The notes beneath the pieces are model-generated. The model was not told the DNA's origin, ran no database searches, and worked only from the letters and a program-made list of their open reading frames with translations. DNA of 64,000 bases from an uncultured Roseivirga sp. (lineage in GTDB: Bacteria; Bacteroidota; Bacteroidia; Cytophagales; Cyclobacteriaceae): assembly GCA_947493005.1 (NCBI GenBank), contig CANLOY010000001.1:806001-870000 (forward strand), given 5' to 3'. The position numbers were made by a program, and so were the translations under genes. Of the stretch, positions 45,380 through 55,224 are shown piece after piece (the stretch's first letter is position 1; each line of letters begins with the position of its first letter).

Positions 45380-47001
45380 AAAATCAACTAATCCAGTTCC
45401 TTAGCATTCTATTGATTGGTGCTTTTACTTATTCATGCGCTAGAATAAGTTCTCCTACGGGAGGACCTGAAGATGAAACACCACCCAAACTGACTCGATC
45501 CGTTCCAGAAAATGGGCAAACCAATTATCAAGGCAATACAATACTCTTATCATTTGATGAGAGAATTCAGACCAAATCAATCGAAACAGATTTAATTATA
45601 ACTCCTAAACCAGAAGGTTCATTTAAAACAAGGGTTAACAAGAACAGCGTATTGCTCACTTTCTTTGAACCATTCAACGACAATACGACCTATAGTTTCA
45701 GTTTCGCCAGTACCATTCAGGATATCACCAATAACAATCCTGGTCAAAATATTAACCTTAGTTTCTCGACAGGTGATTTCATAGATTCACTTAGCATTAG
45801 CGGAAACATTCTTAATCTGTATTCACAAGAACCAACAGAAGGAGTGTTAGTCTCTTTATACTCAGAAACCGACTCTCTTGATATTCTCAAAGGTTCTGCA
45901 TCATACTACAGTATAACAGACTCATTAGGTAACTACACATTTAGAAATCTACCAGGCGGTAAGTATCGCATTAATGCGGTAAAAGATAAAAACAACAACA
46001 ACAAAGCCGATTCTGAAAATGAATCTTATGGTTTTTATGCAGATACAGTAGAATTACAACAATCTCTTGAAGGCATTGACTTCACCGTTCAAAACTTAAA
46101 TACAAAGGAGTTGAAGACCAGTTCTTCAAGGCCCTTTGGAATCTATTACGATCTTACATTCAACAAAGCGATTACTAAATTCAACATTATATCGTCAGGT
46201 GATTACCTCTATCAGAAACTAGCTAAAGACAAATTTAGGTTCTACAGAAATGGTGTGAACTTCTCTGATACTACACAATTGATTTATGAAGCACAGGATT
46301 CTTTGAACTACGTACTAAGAGATACGGCAGCTCTGTATTTTGTGGATTCCAAACTGAAGCCAATTGACTTTAGTTTTACAATATCACCTAAAGACGATGC
46401 ACTACCACCTAGTGATACAATCAAGTTGAAATTCAACAAACCCATTGCTAGTATTAATTCAGACAGTATAGTCTATGTTCTAGATACACTCAATTCAATA
46501 CCTGTTATTAATGAGCAATCAAGTTGGAACAAGTATAGAACTGAACTATCAGTACCTATTTCAATCAAAGAATTAGTTAATTCAAAAGGACCAAGTATTA
46601 GCTTAAGTCTCAAACCAGCTGCATTCATAACAGTGGATGGTGATTCTTCAAAAGCTAAACAACGCAACTTCTCTTCGCTTGAAATAGAAGAGTCTGCGGT
46701 CATCGGTGGAACGGTTAATACTTCATCTGAAAGAGTCATCGTCCAACTTCTAGATGCTCGTTCATTTAAGCTTATAAGGCAATCCAACAGCAAAGATTTT
46801 CTCTTTGAATACCTACCTGCCGGTCGTTATCTCATTCGTATTATAAAAGATCTTAATGGCAATGGCAGATGGGACATTGGGAACATTTTTGATCTCAAAC
46901 CACCCGAGCCTGCTAAATTTTACTTCGACAGTTTTTACAATACCAAAGTGATTGAAGTAAGAAAGAATTGGGAACAAACAGACATCAATATTTCTTTTTA
47001 A
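45376..47001 (+). CDS. Ig-like (SbsA-type) domain lipoprotein
   Basis: Surface or periplasmic lipoprotein of 541 residues (lipobox FTYSCAR). The SSPTGGPEDETPPKL start leads into a Big_5/SbsA Ig-like domain with LSFDERIQT, followed by a CNA-B-like unit (GNYTFRNLPGGKYR) and a second SbsA-like unit. The C-terminus again has a prealbumin-like part (YLPAGRYLIRIIKDLNGNG). This gene ends immediately left of the putative origin. Its function is not known. Confidence 0.85.
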   Translation: MKNQLIQFLSILLIGAFTYSCARISSPTGGPEDETPPKLTRSVPENGQTNYQGNTILLSFDERIQTKSIETDLIITPKPEGSFKTRVNKNSVLLTFFEPFNDNTTYSFSFASTIQDITNNNPGQNINLSFSTGDFIDSLSISGNILNLYSQEPTEGVLVSLYSETDSLDILKGSASYYSITDSLGNYTFRNLPGGKYRINAVKDKNNNNKADSENESYGFYADTVELQQSLEGIDFTVQNLNTKELKTSSSRPFGIYYDLTFNKAITKFNIISSGDYLYQKLAKDKFRFYRNGVNFSDTTQLIYEAQDSLNYVLRDTAALYFVDSKLKPIDFSFTISPKDDALPPSDTIKLKFNKPIASINSDSIVYVLDTLNSIPVINEQSSWNKYRTELSVPISIKELVNSKGPSISLSLKPAAFITVDGDSSKAKQRNFSSLEIEESAVIGGTVNTSSERVIVQLLDARSFKLIRQSNSKDFLFEYLPAGRYLIRIIKDLNGNGRWDIGNIFDLKPPEPAKFYFDSFYNTKVIEVRKNWEQTDINISF

Positions 47002-47380
47002 CTCCTATTCTATCATAAAACTCTATTAGATAACTTGTGGATAAACTGTATATTTTCACTCAAGTATTCCACAAATATCACTTTCATTAATGTCAAACTA
47101 TAAGCCTGTGGAATAACTTATCATTTACCAACACTATATATTTACCTAATCCACATTGCCATCTATCATCAAAGTTATCCACTTCATCATATAGTTTACC
47201 AACACAATAAAATAATCATCTCAAATACAGTATTTTACAAGTGAATAAAGTGTGAACAAAAACGTATTATTAAACAATACGTAAACAATTATCTTAGACG
47301 TTAGTGGATTATAAAGATTTCCACATTTCCACACTGCTAATAGAAACAACTTAATCTTATTTAATTAAATATATTCTAAT
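47002..47380. other. Putative chromosomal replication origin (oriC)
   Basis: Gene-free, AT-rich 379 bp. DnaA boxes: a perfect TTATCCACA on the minus strand at 47036-47044; single-mismatch boxes TAATCCACA (47147-47155) and TTATCCACT (47175-47183); two-mismatch boxes TATTCCACA at 47065-47073 and, inverted, at 47107-47115, TAATCCACT inverted at 47303-47311, and the tandem ATTTCCACATTTCCACA at 47317-47333. A direct repeat TTTACCAACAC occurs at 47124 and 47195. An A/T-only-like tract at 47351-47380 could be the unwinding element. GC skew changes sign across the region. dnaA is not in the window. Confidence 0.78.
47036..47044 (-). promoter_or_regulatory. Perfect DnaA box
   Basis: TTATCCACA on the minus strand, the strongest single box of the cluster and the closest to the end of the Ig-like lipoprotein gene. 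Confidence 0.75.
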
Positions 47381-49234
47381 ATGGGTATGTTAAAAGTGTT
47401 GATAAAGTATTCATTCTACGCTGTATCTTGCGTCATAATCATTAACAATTCCTTGAATGCTCAAACAAATGATCCCATTGAAATTGCAAAAGAATATTAC
47501 AATCAAGGTGAATTTGAAAAAGCTAAAGCTGAGTTTGAAAAACTTGCTCGAAACAAGAAAAATACGCCTCGAATTCATGATACATACTTCAACTTGTTGC
47601 TCACTCTTGAAGATTTTGAAGAGGCTGAAAAGTATCTGAAAAAAGTAATCAAAAATTACCCTCAAATATTTATTTATGAGATTGATTTGGGAGTATTATA
47701 CAGAGCTCGAAAAGAAGATAAAAAAGCAGAAGACCTTTTAGTTTCAGTAATTGAGAAAGTAACTCAAAAAGCAGCTGTCGATAAAAAGTCTAATCAGATC
47801 AGAGTATTAGCTCAGGTATTTTTTGAAAAGAACTTCCGAGAAAAAGCATTGTCTGCTTATATAAAAGGAAGAGAAGCGTTACAAAAACCGGATATGTTTT
47901 CGCTTGATTTGGCGAACGTATATCGAGTCACGAATCAGAAGAAACTGATGATTGTGGAATACCTTAACTTTATAAGAAATCAACCGCAAAACCTCAATTA
48001 TGTAAAGAATTCGCTCCAACGATATTTAAATGAACCAACTGATCTGGACACCTTGGAGATCACGCTGTATGACTTTATTCAAAGAGAAGCAGGAAATCCA
48101 TCATATAACGACATATTGGTATGGACTCACATGCAACAGAGAAATTTTTCCGCGGCCCTTCGGCAGGCGAGAGCTTTAGATAGACGCCTGAAAAATAATG
48201 GTGATAATATTATGAATGTAGGTATGATCGCTTTTAGAAACAATGACTACAAAACTTCTCAAAAAGCCTTCACCTATATCATTAATGAATTTCCAGAAAG
48301 CCCCAGCAAGCGGTTAGCATCGAGATATATTCTTTTATCAGAAGAGGAGGTACTAAAAAATACATATCCGATTAACAAAGAATCGATAAGACAGCTTATC
48401 ACCAAATACGAAGAGTTTATCGCTCAATCCAGAGATGTATTTTCAGTGATGGAGTCTCAAAGAAGAATAGCATTACTTCAGGCTTTTCAATTGAATGAAG
48501 TAGAGAAGGCTATAGAAACATTGAATGACATGTTGAAGCAACAAGTGGGAAGACACAAAGTAGTTGCTGAAGCAAAGATGGATTTGGCCGATATCTATTT
48601 GCTTAACAAGGAGCCTTGGGAATCAATATTACTATATGGCCAGGTCGAAAGAATGTTTAAAGACCAGCCACTTGGTTATATGGCCAAATTGAAGAGTGCT
48701 AAACTCTCTTATTTCAAAGGTGAATTTGAGCTAGCGCAAAGTAATCTGGATATTTTAAAACTGGCTACTTCACGTGAGATTGCAAATGACGCATTGGATC
48801 TTAGCATACTTATCAAAAATAATACAGTTTTTGATTCTACAGATGTGGTGATGCGGGAATATGCCAATATTGAATTGATGATGTTTCAAAATCAGAAAAC
48901 CGAAGCGCTGACATCAATGGATTCAATGTTGACAAAATATGCTAATCACTCTATAGTTGATGAATTGCTATATCTAAAATCTCAAACCCTTAGAGAACTA
49001 GGTCGCTTCGAAGAGGCACTAAAAGCACTTGAGCAAATTAACCAAGCACATTATTATGAGATTTTAGGTGACGATGCATTGTTTCTCACCGGCATTATTC
49101 AAGAAGAAGACCTAAAGGATGAAGAGTCTGCTATGAATTCCTACAATGACTTACTCACAAAATTTCCAGGGAGTATCTATGTTTCTGAGGCAAGAAATAG
49201 ATTCCGCGAACTGAGAGGCGATTACAGCAATTGA
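47381..49234 (+). CDS. Exported TPR-repeat protein
   Basis: A 617-residue protein with signal peptide (cleavage near NSLNAQ) and many TPR-like helix pairs throughout (for example IAKEYYNQGEFEKAKAEFEK and ALKALEQI). TPR arrays are scaffolds for protein complexes in the periplasm or at the outer membrane. First rightward gene after the putative origin. An ATG two codons later is also possible. The next gene follows closely. Confidence 0.88.
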   Translation: MGMLKVLIKYSFYAVSCVIIINNSLNAQTNDPIEIAKEYYNQGEFEKAKAEFEKLARNKKNTPRIHDTYFNLLLTLEDFEEAEKYLKKVIKNYPQIFIYEIDLGVLYRARKEDKKAEDLLVSVIEKVTQKAAVDKKSNQIRVLAQVFFEKNFREKALSAYIKGREALQKPDMFSLDLANVYRVTNQKKLMIVEYLNFIRNQPQNLNYVKNSLQRYLNEPTDLDTLEITLYDFIQREAGNPSYNDILVWTHMQQRNFSAALRQARALDRRLKNNGDNIMNVGMIAFRNNDYKTSQKAFTYIINEFPESPSKRLASRYILLSEEEVLKNTYPINKESIRQLITKYEEFIAQSRDVFSVMESQRRIALLQAFQLNEVEKAIETLNDMLKQQVGRHKVVAEAKMDLADIYLLNKEPWESILLYGQVERMFKDQPLGYMAKLKSAKLSYFKGEFELAQSNLDILKLATSREIANDALDLSILIKNNTVFDSTDVVMREYANIELMMFQNQKTEALTSMDSMLTKYANHSIVDELLYLKSQTLRELGRFEEALKALEQINQAHYYEILGDDALFLTGIIQEEDLKDEESAMNSYNDLLTKFPGSIYVSEARNRFRELRGDYSN

Positions 49235-49249
49235 TTTTTAAATTTGTTT

Positions 49250-49450
49250 ATGGCCAAATCACTCAATAATCTCAGGGTAGGGAAGCAATTTCAATTAACC
49301 AACTTTGGTGAATCTTTTGAATTTGAGGTTTTAGAAATTATGGGTAATGGTGATTGTCAATTAAAGGATGTACACACATTGGAAAAGTATACTCTGTACG
49401 ATCTTATAGGGTATGGTAAGGGTGAAGATTTCGATTTATCGGAGTATTGA
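49250..49450 (+). CDS. Small 66-aa protein of unknown function
   Basis: Short protein, MAKSLNNLRVGKQFQL to GKGEDFDLSEY, with a probable small beta-barrel (alternating hydrophobic strands, many Gly) and an acidic tail. The frame reaches back to a TTG at 49244, but the ATG at 49250 is the natural start. It follows the TPR gene by 15 bp and is likely co-transcribed. No family recognised. Confidence 0.7.
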   Translation: MAKSLNNLRVGKQFQLTNFGESFEFEVLEIMGNGDCQLKDVHTLEKYTLYDLIGYGKGEDFDLSEY

Positions 49451-49582
49451 AACACTTTGTATACACAATGTCTACTCTATATTAGTTTATTCTTTTTCTT
49501 TTAAAAGATCAATAAGAAAGCTTTTCTCTAATTTTGCTAGGCGTTTTTTCTTATATTCGTAAAGGAGGGCGTAATCCAGATT

Positions 49583-52288
49583 ATGTCCTCAACCACCAAA
49601 CAGATAACCATGACCAGTCATTTTGTAGACTCAGTAGAGAGGTATATCCTTTTTACATTTCTGCTTGTATTGTCTTGTTCTGCCATAGGACAGACAGAAC
49701 AACAGATTAAGCGCGAGCTCGAAAGAAGAGGGATTGATACAATTGAGGAGATTCAGTCTGAACTCCGCAAGAGAGGAATGACTGAGGAGGATGCTAGAAG
49801 ACAAGCCAAGCTCTATGGCTTAAACTATGACCAGTACTTAGAAAAGTATGTACTTAATAAAAAAGGGAGTACAAATGCTTTAGAGCCAGTCCAGAAAATC
49901 ACATTAGATACAATAGACTATACTTCTGAACTCAAGGACAGAGAAAGAAAATCAGCACCAATCATTGAAGTATCAAAACAAACAGATTCAGAGAATGGAC
50001 TCACATATTTTGGGTATGACATTTTTAACAATAACCCTTTTGCCAATCAACAAGCTCTGATAGGAAATATAGACCCTGGCTATATAATGGGGCCAGGCGA
50101 TGAGTTGAGAGTTTACCTATGGGGAGAAGCAGAATTTCAGTTTGAAGGAAAAGTAGATATTAACGGAAACATTTTTATTCCGAATGTTGGTCAAGTTTTT
50201 GTTTCAGGAACCAGTTATAAAAACCTGAACGAAAGGCTTAAACAATACCTTTCTCGTTTCTATTCAGGATTAAGCAAGAATAAGATTTTTCTAGATGTCT
50301 CCTTGACCAAATTGAGGCCTATCAGAATTATGATCATGGGTGAATCAAAAAACCCAGGTTCTCAACTAATCAATGCTTTTGCTACCACTATTAACTCACT
50401 TTATGCTTCAGGGGGAATCAAAACATCGGGTTCGCTTCGTGAAATAAAAGTATTTAGAAATAACAGGTTCGTTTCTACAATCGACCTTTACGATTATCTC
50501 ATAAAAGGTGCTGTATCTGAGGATCCTCGACTAATCAGTAATGATTTAATATTTATTCAGGGAAGAATGAATAGCATTGTTTTGAAAGGGGAAGTTAATA
50601 GAGAAGCTATATATGAACTGAAGCCTGGTGAGGGCTTAATGGATTTGATTGGATTTGCCGGAGGATTGAAACCTACAGCACATACAGAATCAGTGACCAT
50701 TAAGAGAATAAAACCTGTTATGAATAGATCAGGAAACTCACCTTTTGATCGTGAGATCATTAGTATTAACTATGATGATTTGATAGCGCAGGGTATAAAC
50801 TTCAGATTGCAAGATGGCGATGAAATAGAGTTCAAAAAGGTACTGGATAAATATAGTAATATGGTTACCGTAGCAGGTTCAGTTTTCAGACCAGGTGAAT
50901 ATCAACTTGAAAATGATATGACCATACGTGGTTTAATTGAAAATGCTGGAGGACTAAGACCAAATACGTATTTCGATAAAATTGATGTTTTCAGAAGAGA
51001 CCAGAATGGTGATTTGAAATTTCGATCATTATCGCTGGTAGATATTGTAAATGGTAAAATCAGTTCGGACTTAGGTCTTCAGGCCGATGATTCTGTGAAA
51101 ATTTATAACAATGAAGAGCTGAAATCCCTGGAAACGGTTTCAATAGAAGGTTTTCTTTCTGAACCAAAGAGTGTCCTTTGGAGAGATAATCTGAGTTTGT
51201 ATGATTTGATTTTTATGTCTGCTAATGTAGAAGATCTGGAATATCAAAACCGCGTTTTGACTAGCAGAGCAGACTTATTGAGGTATCAAGCAGGGTTAAC
51301 AGATTATCAGGTTATTCCATTTAACCTTGACAATGTATTGGATAAAAGATTCAATGTGCTTCTAAGACCAAAAGATAAGGTCATTCTATATAGCAAAGAT
51401 ATCCATGAGGTACTGGATAAATACGTAACCATAAGAGGGGCAGTAAAAAATGAAGGTAGGTTTCTTTTAACGGATGAGATGACCGTAGAAGATTTGATAC
51501 TGCAAGCAGGTGGTTTTGTTAGAACTTCTTTTAGAGACTCAGTTACCATATCCAGAGAACAATTTGACTTTACTGGGAACCAGATTGCGAAAGTGGTAAA
51601 GGTTAAAACAGATATGCAATATTTACTTGGTCTGAATGCAAAGAGAGAAGATAACTATTACTTGGAACACAATGATTTTGTAACTGTAGATCAGATTCCG
51701 GGTGCTTCCCAGCAAAGACAAATAAGTGTTGGTGGCGAAATAAAGTTTCCAGGTAAGTATTATTTAGAAAGCAAAGGTGAACATCTTTCCAGAATTATAG
51801 CAAGAGCAGGAGGTATTTCAAAGAATGCATATATACCAGGTGCCAAACTTTATAGAAATGGAGAACAGCTTTCCTTTTCATTTGAAAAGTTGATAAATCA
51901 AAATGACTTAAGCCATGATATTGTGATGCAACCTAATGACAGTATTTATTTTCCTGAGGCTGTTTATACAGTTAAGGTAGAAGGCGAAGTTTCAAACCCT
52001 TCTCTCCAAAAGTATGTACCAAACCAAGGAGTAAAAGCATATTTAAGAAACTCTGGAGGAAAGACCAGGCAAGGCCGAAAAGTATACCTTACTCAACCCA
52101 ATGGATTTACCAGAAGAATTGGTTGGCTTTCTAACCCCAAGGTTTTGGATGGTTCTGTAATCACAGTTGTACCTAAACCACCTAAAAAAGAAAGAGAGCC
52201 TGGTAAGTTTCTAGAGAGTTTTGGTACACTTGCGGCTATTGTTAGCTCTGCACTTACTACAATTGTTTTAGCCAAGCGCTTAGATTAG
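49583..52288 (+). CDS. SLBB-domain polysaccharide export outer membrane protein (Wza-like)
   Basis: A 901-residue exported protein. After the signal peptide and a charged helical part come the poly-export domain (YIMGPGDELRVYLWG, about 165-260) and a long series of SLBB beta-grasp domains (starts such as VLKGEVNREAIYELKPGEG, VAGSVFRPGEYQLENDM, IRGAVKNEGRFLLTDEM, VGGEIKFPGKYYLESKG). A C-terminal hydrophobic helix probably spans the outer membrane. This is the Wza-type exit channel for capsule or exopolysaccharide, but no polymerase or Wzc gene is near. The ATG at 49610 is an alternative start. An SD-like GGAGGG precedes. Confidence 0.92.
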   Translation: MSSTTKQITMTSHFVDSVERYILFTFLLVLSCSAIGQTEQQIKRELERRGIDTIEEIQSELRKRGMTEEDARRQAKLYGLNYDQYLEKYVLNKKGSTNALEPVQKITLDTIDYTSELKDRERKSAPIIEVSKQTDSENGLTYFGYDIFNNNPFANQQALIGNIDPGYIMGPGDELRVYLWGEAEFQFEGKVDINGNIFIPNVGQVFVSGTSYKNLNERLKQYLSRFYSGLSKNKIFLDVSLTKLRPIRIMIMGESKNPGSQLINAFATTINSLYASGGIKTSGSLREIKVFRNNRFVSTIDLYDYLIKGAVSEDPRLISNDLIFIQGRMNSIVLKGEVNREAIYELKPGEGLMDLIGFAGGLKPTAHTESVTIKRIKPVMNRSGNSPFDREIISINYDDLIAQGINFRLQDGDEIEFKKVLDKYSNMVTVAGSVFRPGEYQLENDMTIRGLIENAGGLRPNTYFDKIDVFRRDQNGDLKFRSLSLVDIVNGKISSDLGLQADDSVKIYNNEELKSLETVSIEGFLSEPKSVLWRDNLSLYDLIFMSANVEDLEYQNRVLTSRADLLRYQAGLTDYQVIPFNLDNVLDKRFNVLLRPKDKVILYSKDIHEVLDKYVTIRGAVKNEGRFLLTDEMTVEDLILQAGGFVRTSFRDSVTISREQFDFTGNQIAKVVKVKTDMQYLLGLNAKREDNYYLEHNDFVTVDQIPGASQQRQISVGGEIKFPGKYYLESKGEHLSRIIARAGGISKNAYIPGAKLYRNGEQLSFSFEKLINQNDLSHDIVMQPNDSIYFPEAVYTVKVEGEVSNPSLQKYVPNQGVKAYLRNSGGKTRQGRKVYLTQPNGFTRRIGWLSNPKVLDGSVITVVPKPPKKEREPGKFLESFGTLAAIVSSALTTIVLAKRLD

Positions 52289-52326
52289 GTTTAGAAAATA
52301 TTAGTAGTCCTTCCTTGATAAGTCAG

Positions 52327-52356
52327 CTATTTTACAGAAAATAGTATGCATGCATA
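52327..52356. promoter_or_regulatory. Hairpin and perfect palindrome upstream of the MarR gene (possible terminator plus operator)
   Basis: CTATTTT / AAAATAG with a four-base loop (52327-52344) may end the SLBB transcript. Next to it is a perfect 12-bp palindrome, TATGCATGCATA (52345-52356), about 13 bp before a near -7 box (TAACTTCG at 52369). The palindrome would overlap the -33 region, a sensible place for a MarR operator (inference). Confidence 0.45.
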
Positions 52357-52394
52357 ACAAATTTTCTTTAACTTCGTAACCCTTTGAGTAGCTT

Positions 52395-52829
52395 ATGAAG
52401 AGAGAAGAAACAGTAGATCACCAAATAAAAATGTGCTGGCATGCAATTTACCGAATGTACAACCAACAGGCGGTTAAACATGAAAGTACAACTTCAATGG
52501 CCTTTGTGGTCTTAAATATTGATCCTGTAGAAGGCACTCCAGCTACGAAAATTGCTCCTCTGATGGGGCTCGAATCCAGAAGTCTCACACGAATGCTCAA
52601 AAGCATGGAAGAAAAAGGCTTCATTTACAGACAAAAAGACCCAAAAGACGGAAGATCCGTCAGAATATTCTTAACTGATCTGGGTCAGGAAAAACGAAGA
52701 GTTTCTCGAGAAACGGTTATTCGGTTTAATGAAGCTGTTCAGGGTGCTATAGAGCCAGAAAAACTGGATGTCTTTTTCGAGGTAGTAGGAAAAATTAACC
52801 AATTGATAGATTCAAAGTCAATATTCTAA
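52395..52829 (+). CDS. MarR family transcriptional regulator of the beta-oxidation operon
   Basis: Winged-helix regulator of 144 residues: TKIAPLMGLESRSLTRMLKSM holds the recognition helix, and DPKDGRSVRIFLTDLGQE is the beta-wing. It starts a rightward operon whose next gene, fadN, begins five bases after its stop. By analogy with other fatty-acid regulators it may respond to acyl-CoA; this is inferred from position only. Confidence 0.92.
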   Translation: MKREETVDHQIKMCWHAIYRMYNQQAVKHESTTSMAFVVLNIDPVEGTPATKIAPLMGLESRSLTRMLKSMEEKGFIYRQKDPKDGRSVRIFLTDLGQEKRRVSRETVIRFNEAVQGAIEPEKLDVFFEVVGKINQLIDSKSIF

Positions 52830-52833
52830 ACAC

Positions 52834-55218
52834 ATGAGTCGAAGTATAAAGAAAGTAGCAGTATTGGGTTCTGGAGTAATGGGTTCCAGAATCGCCTGCC
52901 ATTTTGCCAATATTGGTGTTGAGGTTTTGCTGTTGGACATTGTTCCAAGAGACCTTAGTGATGATCAAAAATCTAACCCAGCGGCCAGAAACAAAATTGT
53001 TAATGATGCACTCCAGTTTGCATTGAAATCAAAACCTTCACCCATTTACGACAAGTCATTTGCCAAACGGATCAGTACCGGCAACTTTGAAGATGACATG
53101 TCCAAAATTGCTAAGGCAGATTGGATTATTGAAGTAGTAGTTGAGCGACTTGATATTAAAAAAATTGTTTTTGATCAAGTTGAAAAGTATCGCAAACCAG
53201 GTACACTAATTACCTCAAACACATCCGGTATTCCGATGCATATGATGTGCGAAGGTAGAAGTGAAGATTTCCAAAAACACTTCTGTGGTACACACTTCTT
53301 TAATCCCCCAAGGTATTTAAGGTTATTAGAAATTATTCCGGGACCAAAAACGGATCCGGAAATCATAGACTACCTGATGCACTATGGTGATTTGTATCTG
53401 GGTAAGGAAACTGTGCTTTGTAAAGACACCCCAGCTTTTATAGCCAACCGTATTGGTATTTATGCCATTATGTCTGCTATGCATACTATAGAAGAGATGG
53501 GCCTAACAGTAGGAGAAGTTGATCGAATGACTGGTCCGATTATCGGTCGTGCCAAATCAGCAACTTTCCGTACTATGGATGTAGTCGGTCTGGATACCAC
53601 TGTCAACGTTGCAAACAACCTGTACGCTGGGCTTCCGAATGATGAATCGAAAGAAGCATTTGTATTACCAGCCATTGTAAAGCAAGTACATGAAAGAGGT
53701 TGGTTTGGAGATAAATCTGGCCAGGGTTATTTCAAGAAGACCAAAGACGCAAACGGTAAAAGACTGATTCAGGAACTTGATCTAAAAACTTTTGAATATG
53801 TAGATAGAACAAGAGCCAAGTTTAAGGCACTTGAAGCTGTCAAGGATGAAGAAAACCTGAAAGCAAGAATAAAGACACTAGTAAACTTTGACGATAAGGC
53901 CGGGGAGTTTTACAGAAAAACTTTCTACGATACTTTCAAATATGTTACCTACCGTATTCCAGAAATTTCAGATGAACTATTCAGAATAGACCAGGCCGTT
54001 TGTGCAGGCTTTGCATGGCAACTTGGTCCTTTCGATACCTGGGATTTACTTGGTGTTAAGTCCGTTGTAGAGCAGATGGAAGCTATGGATATGAAGCCAG
54101 CTCCATGGGTTTATGAGATGTTAGATGCCGGAAATGAATCATTCTATGTTATTGAAGGTGGTATTAAGAAATATTACGATATACCAACCAAGTCATATAA
54201 GACCATTCCTGGTACAGAGGACCTAGTCATACTTGAGAATATAAGAGAAACGAATAAGGTATGGGGTAATGCTGGTTCATCACTTTTCGATATCGGAGAT
54301 GGCGTGCTTTGTTTGGAATTCCATACTAAAATGAATTCCATCGGTCAGGAAGTAATAGAGGGTATTGAAACGGCTATTTCTATGGCCGAGAAAGACTATA
54401 AAGGTTTAGTAATTGGTAATGAAGGTGAAAACTTTTCGGCTGGAGCTAACCTGGCGATGCTTTTCATGTTCGCTGGTGATCAGGAGTTCGATGAAGTAAA
54501 CCTGATGGTCGCCCAATTCCAGAACACAATGAAGAGAGCTAAGTTTTCTTCTATCCCTGTAGTTTCTGCACCGGCAGGTCTTGCACTTGGAGGTGGTTGT
54601 GAGCTTTCACTGCATTGTGATGCTATTCAAGCCCATGCAGAAACATATATTGGCTTGGTAGAAGTTGGTGTTGGTTTGATTCCTGGTGGAGGAGGAACCA
54701 AAGAACTTACATTGCGAGTAGCTGATTCTATTGCCGGAGGTGACCCTGAATTGAATCGATTGCAAGAAGCATTTATGAATATAGCTACCGCAAAAGTGGC
54801 TACTTCAGCCGAAGAAGCCAGAGGGATGAGTATTCTGAGACCTGAGGATGGAATCACATTAAATCGCAAGCGTTTGCTGACAGATGCTAAGGCTAGAGTA
54901 TTGGAACTCTATGAAGCGGGTTATACACAACCTGTGGAAAGAAAAGACATCAAAGTTCAGGGTAGAACAGGTTTAGCACTTTTCGAAGCTGGTATCAATG
55001 GTATGTTGCTGGGTAATTACATTTCAGAACATGATGCAAAAATTGCGAGGAAACTAGGCTGGATTATGTGTGGTGGAGACTTGACTTATCCGCAAGAAGT
55101 ATCGGAACAGTACCTACTGGATTTAGAACGACAAATGTTTGTTGAATTGACAGCAGAACCTAAAACACTGGAAAGGATTCACAGCATTCTTTTCAAAGGA
55201 AAGCCGCTTCGCAATTAG
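52834..55218 (+). CDS. fadN: Bifunctional 3-hydroxyacyl-CoA dehydrogenase / enoyl-CoA hydratase (FadN type)
   Basis: A 794-residue beta-oxidation enzyme. The NAD domain leads (VLGSGVMGSRIACHFAN), then the dehydrogenase C-terminal domains (HFFNPPRYLRLLEIIPG and FRTMDVVGLDT), and the hydratase/crotonase domain comes last (about 510-720, with GLALGGGCELSLHCD and GVGLIPGGGGTKEL). This order is opposite to E. coli FadB and agrees with Bacillus FadN, also in length. It works with the thiolase and acyl-CoA dehydrogenase encoded downstream (fadN-fadA-fadE order). Confidence 0.95.
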   Translation: MSRSIKKVAVLGSGVMGSRIACHFANIGVEVLLLDIVPRDLSDDQKSNPAARNKIVNDALQFALKSKPSPIYDKSFAKRISTGNFEDDMSKIAKADWIIEVVVERLDIKKIVFDQVEKYRKPGTLITSNTSGIPMHMMCEGRSEDFQKHFCGTHFFNPPRYLRLLEIIPGPKTDPEIIDYLMHYGDLYLGKETVLCKDTPAFIANRIGIYAIMSAMHTIEEMGLTVGEVDRMTGPIIGRAKSATFRTMDVVGLDTTVNVANNLYAGLPNDESKEAFVLPAIVKQVHERGWFGDKSGQGYFKKTKDANGKRLIQELDLKTFEYVDRTRAKFKALEAVKDEENLKARIKTLVNFDDKAGEFYRKTFYDTFKYVTYRIPEISDELFRIDQAVCAGFAWQLGPFDTWDLLGVKSVVEQMEAMDMKPAPWVYEMLDAGNESFYVIEGGIKKYYDIPTKSYKTIPGTEDLVILENIRETNKVWGNAGSSLFDIGDGVLCLEFHTKMNSIGQEVIEGIETAISMAEKDYKGLVIGNEGENFSAGANLAMLFMFAGDQEFDEVNLMVAQFQNTMKRAKFSSIPVVSAPAGLALGGGCELSLHCDAIQAHAETYIGLVEVGVGLIPGGGGTKELTLRVADSIAGGDPELNRLQEAFMNIATAKVATSAEEARGMSILRPEDGITLNRKRLLTDAKARVLELYEAGYTQPVERKDIKVQGRTGLALFEAGINGMLLGNYISEHDAKIARKLGWIMCGGDLTYPQEVSEQYLLDLERQMFVELTAEPKTLERIHSILFKGKPLRN

Positions 55219-55224
55219 TAGTAA

